Source: Oscillospiraceae bacterium | Lineage (GTDB): Bacteria > Bacillota > Clostridia > Oscillospirales > Oscillospiraceae | NCBI GenBank assembly: GCA_017430985.1 | Contig: JAFRLZ010000077.1 | Coordinates: 1-64,000 of the forward strand | DNA length: 64,000 bases | Direction of reading: 5' to 3' | Shown: positions 24,387-32,374 of the stretch, one piece after another | Layout: each line of letters starts with the position of its first letter | How positions within the stretch are numbered: the first letter of the stretch is position 1 | The notes under the pieces: generated by a model | The model's input: only the letters and a program-made list of their open reading frames with translations | The model's database searches: none | Told to the model about the DNA's origin: nothing | Position numbers and translations under genes: made by a program

Positions 24387-25916
24387 ATGAGCGCATCTAC
24401 CGAACGGAAAAACCGGATCGCCGCCCGCGAGGCCGGCACCGACAAGAAAATGCTCCAGCAGCAGGAAGCGGCCAGGAAGCAGGCCAAGAGCCGCCGCAAG
24501 TGGACCGTCGGCGGCGTCTGCGTGGCGCTGCTGCTGGTGCTGGTGCTGCTGCTGCAGAGCGGCTTTTTCTACAACCACACCACCGCCGTGAAGATCGGCG
24601 GTCAGAGCCACTCGCCCGCCGAGGTGAACTACTACTACGCCAACTCCTACTTTGACTTCGTCAACACCTACGGCGGCTACGCCAGCCTCTTCGGGCTGGA
24701 CACCTCCAGCGGCGCCTTCGGGCTGCGCCGCCAGGCCTGCAACATGATCGAAAACGGCACCTGGCGCGACTATTTCCTGCAGTCCGCCTACGGCAGCATG
24801 GCCCAGATCCAGGCTCTCTGCGACTATGCCAGGGCCGAGGGCCTCGAGCTGAGCGAGGAGGATCTGGCAAACCTCGATCAGCAGATGGCCGCGCTGGAGG
24901 CCTCCGCCCAGAGCTACGGCTACTCCAAGGCCGACACCTTCCTGGCCGCCAACTACGGCACCGGCGTCACGACCAAACTCGTGCGCGACATCAACCGCAA
25001 CAGCGCGCTGGCCGACCTCGCCTACACCCACAAGACCGACAGCCTGGTCTACAGCGACGAAGAGCTGGAGACTTACTACGCCGGGCTCGAGGGCAGCCGC
25101 GACTACTATGAGTACCTCAGCTACGCCGTCGCCGCGCAGGCCGCCGAGGACGGCAGCGTGAGCGACGCCGCGAAGGCCGAGGCGCGCGCCGACGCCGACG
25201 CCGTGCTCGCCGCCTTCAAGGACGGCGGGGACATCGAGGAGCCGGCCGAGCGCCTGTCCGCCGCCGTGGAGGGCGCGCTGGACGAGCTCGTCACCGTCGA
25301 GCCCAGCCGCACCGCGGGCGACTCGCTGGATGCCTCCTTTGCCGACTGGCTCAAGGACGCCGGGCGCAAGGCCGGCGACTGCACCGTGATCGAGGGCGAC
25401 AGCGGCTTCACCGTGCTCGTCTTCCTTGAGCGCGACGACAACCACTATCCCACCGTCAGCGTCCGCCACATCCTCGTCGAGGCCGAGGCCGACGAAAACG
25501 GCGAATGGAGCGATGCGGCTCTGGCCGTCGCGAAGACCCGCGCCGAGGAGATCCTCGCCGAGTGGGAGAGCGGCGACAGGACCGAGGAGAGCTTCGCGGC
25601 CCTGGCCGAGCAGTACTCCACGGACAGCGGCTCCAACACCAAGGGCGGATTGTATGAAGACATCGCCAAGGGGCAGATGGTCGAGGAGTTCGACGACTTC
25701 TGCTTCGGCGGGCACAAGCCGGGCGACACTGCGATCGTCTACGGCTCCAACGGCCAGTACGCCGGTTACCACGTGGTGTACTTCGTCGGGGAGGGCGAGC
25801 TGTACAGCAATGTGCTCGCCCGCAACGCGCTCCAGAGAGAGGCGCTCAACGCCTGGATAACGGAGATCTCCCCCGAGTACAAAGAGGGCGCCTTTGCCTG
25901 GCTCGCCGGTAAATAA
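24387..25916 (+). CDS. membrane-anchored PpiC-type peptidyl-prolyl isomerase / foldase
   Basis: 509 residues. A basic cytosolic N-tail, then one transmembrane segment (residues ~41-60, 'VCVALLLVLVLLLQSGFFY'), then a long exported part. The N-terminal part is SurA/PrsA-like chaperone sequence ('GGQSHSPAEVNYYY'). A parvulin (PpiC) domain lies near residues 355-470 with 'SVRHILVEAEAD', 'FAALAEQYSTDSGSNTKGG' and 'GYHVVYFVGEGE'. It probably helps proteins fold after export. Unlike classical PrsA it has a signal anchor instead of a lipobox. It stands alone with its own promoter and terminator. Confidence 0.85.
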   Translation: MSASTERKNRIAAREAGTDKKMLQQQEAARKQAKSRRKWTVGGVCVALLLVLVLLLQSGFFYNHTTAVKIGGQSHSPAEVNYYYANSYFDFVNTYGGYASLFGLDTSSGAFGLRRQACNMIENGTWRDYFLQSAYGSMAQIQALCDYARAEGLELSEEDLANLDQQMAALEASAQSYGYSKADTFLAANYGTGVTTKLVRDINRNSALADLAYTHKTDSLVYSDEELETYYAGLEGSRDYYEYLSYAVAAQAAEDGSVSDAAKAEARADADAVLAAFKDGGDIEEPAERLSAAVEGALDELVTVEPSRTAGDSLDASFADWLKDAGRKAGDCTVIEGDSGFTVLVFLERDDNHYPTVSVRHILVEAEADENGEWSDAALAVAKTRAEEILAEWESGDRTEESFAALAEQYSTDSGSNTKGGLYEDIAKGQMVEEFDDFCFGGHKPGDTAIVYGSNGQYAGYHVVYFVGEGELYSNVLARNALQREALNAWITEISPEYKEGAFAWLAGK

Positions 25917-25922
25917 GCATGG

Positions 25923-25962
25923 AAGGACAGAGGTGCGGGCGCATCTCTGTCCTTTTCTTTTC
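25923..25962 (+). terminator. terminator after foldase gene
   Basis: 14-base stem with one G-T pair (25923-25936 with 25941-25954), then a T-rich run. Confidence 0.75.
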
Positions 25963-26044
25963 CAAAATCCGGGGCGGGCGGGAACCTTTTCCCGTTTTTC
26001 CCGTCATACGACCGAGGACAAAAAACGAAACGGAGGTATCTGAG

Positions 26045-27085
26045 ATGAAAAAACTGACCGCCATCCTGCTCTCCTGCCTGCTCCTGCTCTCGCTCTGCGC
26101 CTGCGGCTCCAGCAGCGGCAATTACGCCAAAGACAGCGGGAACTACCGTCCGGCCGAGTCGATGGCCGCCCCCGCGGCCGCCTACGGCGGCTTCCGCGAC
26201 GAGTCCTACGCCTACGCCGCCGACGAGGAGGCCTACTGGGACGAGCCCGCCGAAGCGCCCGTGCCGGCCCCCACCGAAGCCGGCGGCAGCACGGAAGCGC
26301 CCGCCATGGACCCCGAAAAGATCATCTACTCGGCCTCCGTCAACGTGGAGACCACGACCTTCGACGAGTCCGTCGCCAAGCTCGAGGCCCTCGTCAGCCG
26401 CTGCGGCGGCTTCGTCGAGTCGAGCAGCCTCAACGGGAGCAACTATTATTCCACGTCCCACGGCTACGTCTCCAACCGCAGCGCCGACTATGTCCTGCGC
26501 ATCCCGAGCGCCCGCTTCAACGAGCTGATGGGCAGCCTCTCCGAGCTCGGCAACATCCCCTACAGCCACACCTACACGGAGAACATCACCGCCCAGTACT
26601 ATGACGTGAACGCGCGCCTGACGGCCTGCCGCACCCAGGAGGCCCGCCTGCTGGAGATGATGGAGGTCGCCGAGACCGTGGAGGACCTCATCCGCATCGA
26701 AGACCGCCTCGCCGATCTGCGCTACCAGATCGAGAGCCTGCAGTCCACGCTGCGCAACTGGGACCGCCAGGTCAGCTACAGCTCCGTGACCCTCACGCTG
26801 ACCGAGGTCACGGTCTACACGCCGACCGAGGAGCCCGGCTACCTCAGCCGCCTCAAGGACGCCGTGGTCGACGGCTTCACCGCGACCGGGCGCTTCTTCC
26901 AGAACCTCTCGCTCGGCCTGGCGGAGCTGCTGCCGCTGCTGATCGTGCTCGTCGTGCTGCTGCTGATCTTCCTGCCGCGCATCAAGAAGGGCCGCGCGGC
27001 CCGGAAGGCGATGAAGGCGGCCGCCGCGCAGAAGAAAGAGGCCCCGAAGGCCCCGGCCCCCAAAGAAGAAAAAGCTGAAAAATAA
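26045..27085 (+). CDS. DUF4349-type lipoprotein with C-terminal membrane helix
   Basis: 346 residues from the ATG at 26045 (GGAGG upstream). Lipobox 'LCAC' gives lipid anchoring at Cys ~19. A low-complexity Ala/Pro/Glu linker follows to residue ~90. The DUF4349 core is seen in 'KIIYSASVNVETTTFDESV', 'YVLRIPSARFNELM' and 'TAQYYDVNARLTACRTQEARLLEMM'. A coiled region leads to 'YSSVTLTLTEV', then a transmembrane segment at ~295-318 and a basic tail rich in Lys/Ala. Function unknown; family members are cell-envelope proteins of Firmicutes. Confidence 0.85.
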   Translation: MKKLTAILLSCLLLLSLCACGSSSGNYAKDSGNYRPAESMAAPAAAYGGFRDESYAYAADEEAYWDEPAEAPVPAPTEAGGSTEAPAMDPEKIIYSASVNVETTTFDESVAKLEALVSRCGGFVESSSLNGSNYYSTSHGYVSNRSADYVLRIPSARFNELMGSLSELGNIPYSHTYTENITAQYYDVNARLTACRTQEARLLEMMEVAETVEDLIRIEDRLADLRYQIESLQSTLRNWDRQVSYSSVTLTLTEVTVYTPTEEPGYLSRLKDAVVDGFTATGRFFQNLSLGLAELLPLLIVLVVLLLIFLPRIKKGRAARKAMKAAAAQKKEAPKAPAPKEEKAEK

Positions 27086-27094
27086 TCGAAAAGC

Positions 27095-27128
27095 AAGGAC
27101 GCCGCGAGCTTTTGCCCGCGGCGTCCTT
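27095..27128. terminator. bidirectional terminator between convergent genes
   Basis: 12-base stem (27095-27106 with 27117-27128) between the DUF4349 gene and tdk. Confidence 0.75.
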
Positions 27129-27143
27129 TCCTTCATTCCGAAT

Positions 27144-27722
27144 TTACTGTTTCTGCTCCCGGATCTTCCGCATCCAGCACTTGTGGCACATGGCCACATA
27201 GCTGTCGTTGCCGCCGAGCATGACCTGCGCGCCCTCGGTGACGATGCGGCCGTCGCCGTCGATGCGGGCGTTGACCGTGGCCTTGCGGCCGCAGGCGCAG
27301 ACCGTCTTGATCTCGGTGAGGGAGTCGGCCAGCTCCATCAGGCGCTGCGCGCCCGGGAAGAAATGCGTCTGGAAGTCTGTGCGCAGCCCGAAGCAGAGCA
27401 CCGGCAGATCGTCGTCGTCCACCAGCTCGCGCAGCTGGTCGATCTGCTCCGGCGTGAAGAACTGCGCCTCGTCGGCGATGATGACGTCGTGCCGGCCGGC
27501 TTTGCGGTATTCCGCCACGACGTCCTGCTCCGGCGTGATGACCTGCGCCCGGCGCTCCAGCCCGATGCGGCTGCGGATGACGTCCGCCCCGTCGCGGGTG
27601 TCCACGCTGGGCTTGATGAGCCAGACGCTCATGCCCAGCTCCTCGTAGTTGAACTGCGTGATGAGCGCCTGGGCCGATTTGGACGAGCCCATCGCGCCGT
27701 ATTTGAAATACAATTTAGCCAT
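27144..27722 (-). CDS. tdk: thymidine kinase
   Basis: 192 residues, a type II thymidine kinase that salvages (deoxy)thymidine to dTMP. P-loop 'GAMGSSKS' is at residues 9-16, 'DEAQFF' (Walker B) near 91, and the lasso/zinc part has Cys pairs 'CACGRKA' and 'CHKC' near the C-terminus. The substrate loop 'GNDSYVAMCHKC' is typical. Start chosen at 27722 (GGAG upstream); it is 11 bases downstream of udk. The next gene block imports and cleaves nucleosides. Confidence 0.94.
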   Translation of the reverse strand: MAKLYFKYGAMGSSKSAQALITQFNYEELGMSVWLIKPSVDTRDGADVIRSRIGLERRAQVITPEQDVVAEYRKAGRHDVIIADEAQFFTPEQIDQLRELVDDDDLPVLCFGLRTDFQTHFFPGAQRLMELADSLTEIKTVCACGRKATVNARIDGDGRIVTEGAQVMLGGNDSYVAMCHKCWMRKIREQKQ

Positions 27723-27733
27723 GGGTGCTCCTT

Positions 27734-28354
27734 TCATCCCTTCAGATGCGCGCGGACGCGCTCGACCACCATTTCCAGCGCCACCTGGTTGTGCCCGCCC
27801 TCGGGGATGATGATGTCCGCGCGGCGCTTGGAGGGCTCCACGAACTGCTCGTGCATGGGCTTGACCGTGGTGAGGTACTGGTTGATGACGCTCTCGAGGC
27901 TGCGCCCGCGGTCGCGCACATCGCGCACGATGCGGCGCAGGATGCGCACGTCGGCGTCGGTGTCCACATAGATCTTGATGTCCATCTGCTCGCAGAGCTC
28001 GCGGCTCTCGAAGATGAGGATGCCCTCGACGATGACGACGCGGGTGGGCTGGATCGTGACCGTCCTGTCCGTGCGGTCGTGGATCGTGTAGTCGTACACC
28101 GGGCACTTCACGGCGTGCCCCTTCTTCAGCTCCTTGAGCGCCTCGATCAGCAGCTCCGTGTCGAAGGAGTTCGGATGGTCGTAGTTGAGCTTGGCGCGCT
28201 CCTCGTAGGGCATGTCGTGGTGCGCCTTGTAATAGTTGTCGTGATGGATGACGGAGACGTCTCCGCCGAAGCTCTGGATCAGCTTGCGGGTGATCGTGGT
28301 CTTGCCGCTGCCGGTGCCGCCGGCGATGCCGAGGATCATGATATCGCTGCTCAT
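27734..28354 (-). CDS. udk: uridine kinase
   Basis: 206 residues. It phosphorylates uridine and cytidine to UMP and CMP in pyrimidine salvage. P-loop 'GGTGSGKTT' is at residues 12-20. 'HDNYYKAHHDMPYEERAKLNYDHPNSFDTELL' carries the substrate-binding aspartate and histidine, and 'VEGILIFESRELCEQMDIKIYVDTDADVR' and 'RRIVRD' follow in the order of the family. Divergent from deoD with interlocking promoters, and co-transcribed with tdk. Confidence 0.96.
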   Translation of the reverse strand: MSSDIMILGIAGGTGSGKTTITRKLIQSFGGDVSVIHHDNYYKAHHDMPYEERAKLNYDHPNSFDTELLIEALKELKKGHAVKCPVYDYTIHDRTDRTVTIQPTRVVIVEGILIFESRELCEQMDIKIYVDTDADVRILRRIVRDVRDRGRSLESVINQYLTTVKPMHEQFVEPSKRRADIIIPEGGHNQVALEMVVERVRAHLKG

Positions 28355-28383
28355 ACCGCGCCTCCTGTTTTTATCTCTTTTTC

Positions 28384-28412
28384 ATCATACCATACTTGCC
28401 CGCCCGTTTCAA
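28384..28412 (-). promoter_or_regulatory. udk-tdk promoter TTGAAA-17-TATGAT
   Basis: Minus strand: -10 at 28384-28389, -35 at 28407-28412. Its -35 lies one base from the -35 of the divergent deoD promoter. Confidence 0.75.
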
Positions 28413-28413
28413 T

Positions 28414-28442
28414 TTGACTTTTCACTTTTCCTATCCTATAAT
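28414..28442 (+). promoter_or_regulatory. deoD promoter TTGACT-17-TATAAT
   Basis: -35 at 28414-28419, perfect -10 at 28437-28442, 35 bases before the deoD ATG. Confidence 0.8.
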
Positions 28443-28477
28443 TGGTTTATCAACGAAAAAGACAGGAGGTCGCCCCC

Positions 28478-29200
28478 ATGTCCACCCCTCATAATTCCGG
28501 AAAAAAAGAAGATTTTGCGAAAACCGTCCTGATGCCCGGCGATCCGCTCCGCTCGAAGTTCATCGCCGAGACCTTCCTGACCGACCCCGTGCTCGTCAAC
28601 AACGTGCGCGGCGTGCAGGGCTACACCGGCACCTGGAAGGGCGTGCCGGTCACGGTGATGGCCTCCGGCATGGGCATGCCGGCCATCGGCATCTACAGCT
28701 GGGAGCTGTTCAACTTCTACGACGTGGAGAACATCATCCGCATCGGTTCGGCCGGCGCGATCCAGGACGAGGTAAAGCTCATGGACATCGTCTTCGGGCA
28801 GGCCGCCTGCACCAACTCCGGCTACGGCGACATGTTCGGCGTGGGCGGCAAATACGCGCCCATCGCGGATTACGAGCTGCTCTCGACCGCCGTGGAGATC
28901 GCCCGTGAAAAGGGCGCCCGTTACCATGTGGGCAACATCCTCTCCTCGGACAACTTCTACTATGCCGAGGGCGGCAGCACCGCCGACAAGTGGAAGAAGA
29001 TGGGCGTGCTCGCCACGGAGATGGAGGCCGCCGCGCTGTATATGAACGCCGCCTATGCCGGCAAGCGCGCGCTGTGCCTGTGCACGATCTCCGACCATCT
29101 CTACCGTCCGGAGGAGCTGAGCGCCGAGGAGCGCCAGGTCGGCTTCCGTCAAATGATGGAGATCGCCTTGGATACGGCAGTTGCGATGGAGAAGAAATAA
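28478..29200 (+). CDS. deoD: purine-nucleoside phosphorylase, DeoD type
   Basis: 240 residues. It splits purine (deoxy)nucleosides with phosphate into base and (deoxy)ribose 1-phosphate. NP-I family motifs: 'VLMPGDPLRSKFIAETFL' near residue 14-31, 'GMGMPAIGIYSWELF', 'IRIGSAGAIQDEVKLMDIV' and 'ATEMEAAALYMNAA' with the ribose-binding glutamates. The catalytic Asp is in 'CTISDHL'. ACAGGAGG precedes the ATG. It faces udk across shared promoters and heads the nucleoside uptake block. A second copy of its last 14 codons lies 110 bases downstream. Confidence 0.96.
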   Translation: MSTPHNSGKKEDFAKTVLMPGDPLRSKFIAETFLTDPVLVNNVRGVQGYTGTWKGVPVTVMASGMGMPAIGIYSWELFNFYDVENIIRIGSAGAIQDEVKLMDIVFGQAACTNSGYGDMFGVGGKYAPIADYELLSTAVEIAREKGARYHVGNILSSDNFYYAEGGSTADKWKKMGVLATEMEAAALYMNAAYAGKRALCLCTISDHLYRPEELSAEERQVGFRQMMEIALDTAVAMEKK

Positions 29201-29201
29201 G

Positions 29202-29237
29202 CCGCTTCAAAGCCCGGCGAAGCGGGTTTGAAGCGGA
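29202..29237 (+). terminator. hairpin after deoD
   Basis: CCGCTTCAAA (29202-29211) pairs with TTTGAAGCGG (29228-29237), extended by CCCG/CGGG inside; followed by AAAGGAAAAA, so it is a weak terminator in the forward direction. Confidence 0.5.
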
Positions 29238-29238
29238 A

Positions 29239-29308
29239 AGGAAAAACAAGGTCGCCGGTCGATGTGCCCGCGCTTGTGCGGGCATATGACCTTGCGGCCT
29301 TGTTTTGA
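29239..29308. other. extended imperfect hairpin
   Basis: ACAAGG...CCTTGT arms enclose TGCCCGC-GCTTGT-GCGGGCA, ending in TTTT at 29301-29307. It may be a terminator or a small structured RNA between deoD and its remnant. Nothing else was seen here. Confidence 0.4.
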
Positions 29309-29312
29309 CGCG

Positions 29313-29357
29313 ATGGAGATTGCCTTGGATACCGCGGTTGCCATGGAGAAAAAATAA
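29313..29357 (+). pseudogene. 3' remnant of a second deoD gene
   Basis: Fifteen codons reading MEIALDTAVAMEKK-stop, the same 14 residues that end the intact deoD. The DNA differs at five positions, all synonymous third positions. Similarity runs on ~16 bases past the stop into a matching hairpin. No similarity to deoD is seen upstream of the ATG. This is the tail of a diverged second copy whose body has been lost. Confidence 0.75.
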
Positions 29358-29358
29358 A

Positions 29359-29400
29359 CCGCGTCAAAGCCCATTGACGCGGCCCGCCGGAAGGCGGGCC
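29359..29400 (+). terminator. two adjacent hairpins after the deoD remnant
   Basis: CCGCGTCAA/TTGACGCGG (29359-29367 with 29374-29382), overlapping GGCCCGCC/GGCGGGCC (29381-29388 with 29393-29400). No clear T run. The first matches the position of the deoD hairpin. Confidence 0.45.
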
Positions 29401-29460
29401 GCGTGCTCGCTTCGGAGAGAATCGCTCAGAAATCTTATGCCGATTTGGTCATTCTTCTTA

Positions 29461-29490
29461 TTGATTTGCCGCCCGTCTCTATGCTATAAT
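29461..29490 (+). promoter_or_regulatory. promoter TTGATT-18-TATAAT for BMP lipoprotein
   Basis: -35 at 29461-29466 and perfect -10 at 29485-29490; about 55-base leader. Confidence 0.7.
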
Positions 29491-29553
29491 GCTTTAGGAT
29501 ATGTCCAAGCAGATATATCAAGGAAAAAGAAAAAATTTTATGGAGGAGAAAAC

Positions 29554-30696
29554 ATGAAAAAGATTCTCGCACTCGTTCTCGCGCTGTGCATGGTCTTTGC
29601 TCTGGCCGCCTGCGGTCAGAAGGCCGCTCCTGCCCAGCAGGGCGCTTCTGGCATGAAGGTCGCCATGATCACCGACTACGGCGACATCACCGACCAGTCC
29701 TTCAACCAGACCACCTATGAGGCCTGCAAGGAGTACTGCGAGGCCAACAGCATCGAATTCAAGTACTACAAGCCCGGTTCCGACTCCGATGAGGACCGTA
29801 TCAGCTCCATCGAAGACGCCATCGACGAGGGCTTCAACGTCATCGTGATGCCCGGCTACGCGTTCGCGGCCGCCATCGTCGGCACCGTCGAGAACAACCC
29901 CGACGTGACCTTCATCGCGCTGGACGTCTCTGAGTACGACCTCCAGGCTGCCAAGGGCACCGAAGCCGACTTCTCCTGGAAGTACCCCGCCAACCTCTAC
30001 TCCGCTGTTTACCAGGAAGAGCTCTGCGGCTACATGGCCGGCTACGCGGCTGTGAAGCTCGGCTACAAGAGCCTCGGCTTCCTGGGCGGCATGGCTGTTC
30101 CCGCCGTTATCCGCTACGGCTACGGCTTCGTGCAGGGCGCTGACGCCGCTGCTGCCGAGCTCGGTCTGAGCGACGTTGTCATCAACTATGCTTACGGCAA
30201 CCAGTTCTACGGCGACGCTGACATCACCGCCGCGATGGATACCTGGTATGCCGGCGGCACCGAGGTCGTCTTCGCCTGCGGCGGCGGCATCTTCTCCTCT
30301 GCCGGCGAAGCTGCTGCCAAGGTCGGCGGCAAGGTCATCGGCGTTGACGTTGACCAGGCTCCCACCATCGACGGCCTGTACGGCGAGGGCATGACCGTTA
30401 CCTCCGCCATGAAGGGTCTGGCCGCCACCGTGAAGACCATGCTGGCGCAGGTCCAGGCGGGCAAGTTCGAGGGCGGCAAGGTCGAGACTCTGGGCCTCAT
30501 CTCCGAGAAGCCCGAAGAGAACTTCGTCCAGATCCCCATGAGCACCCAGTTCTCCGACAGCTTCTCCCAGGCTGATTACGAGGCGCTCGTGGCCGCCATG
30601 TTCAAGGGCGAGGTCAAGGTCGACAACGACACCGGCAAGTCCGCTGCGGACTTCGCCACCGTCATCACCGTCAACGATCTCGGCAACCTGAAGTAA
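29554..30696 (+). CDS. BMP-family nucleoside-binding lipoprotein
   Basis: 380 residues. Lipobox 'LAAC' at residues ~18-21; the signal peptide is nearly identical to that of the binding protein at 5492. The mature protein is a BmpA/PnrA-like periplasmic-binding fold: 'KVAMITDYGDITDQSFNQTTYEACKEY' at the start (nucleoside site), 'GYKSLGFLGGMAVPAVIRYGYGFVQGADAAA' mid-protein, and 'VIGVDVDQAP' near residue 268. It captures nucleosides outside the cell and passes them to the ABC importer encoded downstream. GGAGGAG precedes the ATG. A terminator after the gene should give excess binding protein. Confidence 0.93.
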   Translation: MKKILALVLALCMVFALAACGQKAAPAQQGASGMKVAMITDYGDITDQSFNQTTYEACKEYCEANSIEFKYYKPGSDSDEDRISSIEDAIDEGFNVIVMPGYAFAAAIVGTVENNPDVTFIALDVSEYDLQAAKGTEADFSWKYPANLYSAVYQEELCGYMAGYAAVKLGYKSLGFLGGMAVPAVIRYGYGFVQGADAAAAELGLSDVVINYAYGNQFYGDADITAAMDTWYAGGTEVVFACGGGIFSSAGEAAAKVGGKVIGVDVDQAPTIDGLYGEGMTVTSAMKGLAATVKTMLAQVQAGKFEGGKVETLGLISEKPEENFVQIPMSTQFSDSFSQADYEALVAAMFKGEVKVDNDTGKSAADFATVITVNDLGNLK

Positions 30697-30709
30697 TTTC
30701 ACTCCACCG

Positions 30710-30741
30710 AAAAGGACAGGCCTTCGGGCCTGTCCTTTTTT
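30710..30741 (+). terminator. terminator after BMP lipoprotein gene
   Basis: 13-base stem with TTCG tetraloop (30710-30722 with 30727-30739) and a T run. Confidence 0.9.
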
Positions 30742-30771
30742 ATTCCGGAAACGCGGCGGCGCGTTTTTTTG

Positions 30772-30801
30772 TTTACAAGAGGCCGGTTTTTGTTGTATGA
30801 T
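30772..30801 (+). promoter_or_regulatory. promoter TTTACA-18-TATGAT for nucleoside ABC genes
   Basis: -35 at 30772-30777, -10 at 30796-30801, 35 bases before the TTG start. Confidence 0.6.
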
Positions 30802-30835
30802 ATGATAAGCGAAAGAAAAAGGGAGGTCGGTACGA

Positions 30836-32374
30836 TTGGAGAGTCCATACGCCATTGAAATGCTCCATATCACCAAGAAATTCCCCGGCATCATCGCCAA
30901 CGACGACATCACCCTGCAGCTGAAAAAAGGCGAGATCCACGCGCTGCTCGGTGAAAACGGCGCCGGCAAATCCACGCTGATGAGCGTCCTGTTCGGCCTG
31001 TACCAGGCGGAGGAGGGCGAGATCCGCAAGGACGGGAAGCCCGTCAAGATCAACAACCCCAACGACGCCAACGACCTCGGCATCGGCATGGTCCACCAGC
31101 ACTTCAAGCTGGTCGAATGCTTCACGGTGCTGGACAACATCATCCTCGGCGTCGAGCCGAACAAGCACGGCTTTCTGCAGAAGCAGGAGGCGCGGGAAAA
31201 GGTGATGGCCCTGTCGGACAAGTACGGGCTCCACGTCAACCCCGACGCTCTCATCGAGGACATCACCGTCGGTATGCAGCAGCGCACTGAGATCCTCAAA
31301 ATGCTCTACCGCGACAACGAGATCCTCATTTTCGACGAGCCGACCGCCGTGCTGACCCCGCAGGAGATCGAAGAGCTCATGCAGATCATGAAAAACCTCG
31401 CCGCCGAGGGCAAGAGCATCCTCTTCATCTCCCACAAGCTGGCTGAGATCATGGCCGTGGCCGACCGCTGCAGCGTGCTGCGCAAGGGCAAGTACATCGG
31501 CACGGTCGAGACCAAAAACACCACGATGGAGCAGCTGTCCGCCATGATGGTGGGCCGCAACGTCAACTTCCATGTGGAGAAGGGCCCCTGCAAGCCCGGC
31601 GAGGTCATCCTCGACGTGGAGGATATGTCCGTCGCCTCCAAGGTGCACAAGAACGACGCCGTCAAGCACGTCAGCTTCAAGGTGCGCAAGGGCGAGATCG
31701 TCTGCATCGCCGGCATCGACGGCAACGGCCAGACCGAGCTGGTCTACGGTCTGTCGGGTCTCGAGCCGCTCAAGACCGGCTCGATCCGCTTCAAGGGGCA
31801 GGACATCACCCACGCCAGCATCCGCAAGCGCAACACCTCCGGCATCAGCCACATCCCCGAAGACCGCCACAAGCACGGCCTCGTGCTGGACTACTCGCTG
31901 GAATACAACATGGTCCTCCAGCGCTACTTTGAGGAGCGCTTCACCAGCAAGGCCGGCTTCCTCAAGCGCGCCCCCATCCGCGAGTACGCCGAACGTCTCA
32001 TCGAGGAGTACGACGTGCGCTCCGGCCAGGGCCCGATCACCCCGGCGCGCGCCATGTCCGGCGGCAACCAGCAGAAGGCCATCATCGCGCGCGAGATCGA
32101 CAAGGAGCCCGATCTGCTGATCGCCGTGCAGCCCACCCGCGGCCTCGACGTCGGCGCGATCGAGTTCATCCACAAGCAGCTCATCGCCCAGCGCGACGCA
32201 GGCAAGGCCGTGCTGCTGGTGTCCCTCGAACTCGACGAGGTCATGGACGTGCCCGACCGCATCCTCGTCATGTATGAGGGCGAGATCGTCGGCGAGCTCG
32301 ATCCCAAGACCACCACGCAGGAGGAGCTGGGCCTGTACATGGCCGGCGCCAAGAGAGACGAGGTGAAAGCATGA
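30836..32374 (+). CDS. nupO: nucleoside ABC importer ATP-binding protein, two ATPase domains
   Basis: 512 residues, TTG start with GGGAGG nine bases upstream. Like YufO/NupO and the RbsA/MglA group it has two fused nucleotide-binding domains. The first has Walker A 'GENGAGKST' (39-47), a degenerate signature 'ITVGMQQRTEILK' and Walker B 'ILIFDEPTAVL'. The second has a modified loop 'GIDGNGQTEL', signature 'MSGGNQQKAIIAREI' near 406 and 'QPTRGLDVGAIEFI'. It powers uptake of nucleosides by the permeases downstream, overlapping the first of them by four bases. Confidence 0.93.
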   Translation: MESPYAIEMLHITKKFPGIIANDDITLQLKKGEIHALLGENGAGKSTLMSVLFGLYQAEEGEIRKDGKPVKINNPNDANDLGIGMVHQHFKLVECFTVLDNIILGVEPNKHGFLQKQEAREKVMALSDKYGLHVNPDALIEDITVGMQQRTEILKMLYRDNEILIFDEPTAVLTPQEIEELMQIMKNLAAEGKSILFISHKLAEIMAVADRCSVLRKGKYIGTVETKNTTMEQLSAMMVGRNVNFHVEKGPCKPGEVILDVEDMSVASKVHKNDAVKHVSFKVRKGEIVCIAGIDGNGQTELVYGLSGLEPLKTGSIRFKGQDITHASIRKRNTSGISHIPEDRHKHGLVLDYSLEYNMVLQRYFEERFTSKAGFLKRAPIREYAERLIEEYDVRSGQGPITPARAMSGGNQQKAIIAREIDKEPDLLIAVQPTRGLDVGAIEFIHKQLIAQRDAGKAVLLVSLELDEVMDVPDRILVMYEGEIVGELDPKTTTQEELGLYMAGAKRDEVKA

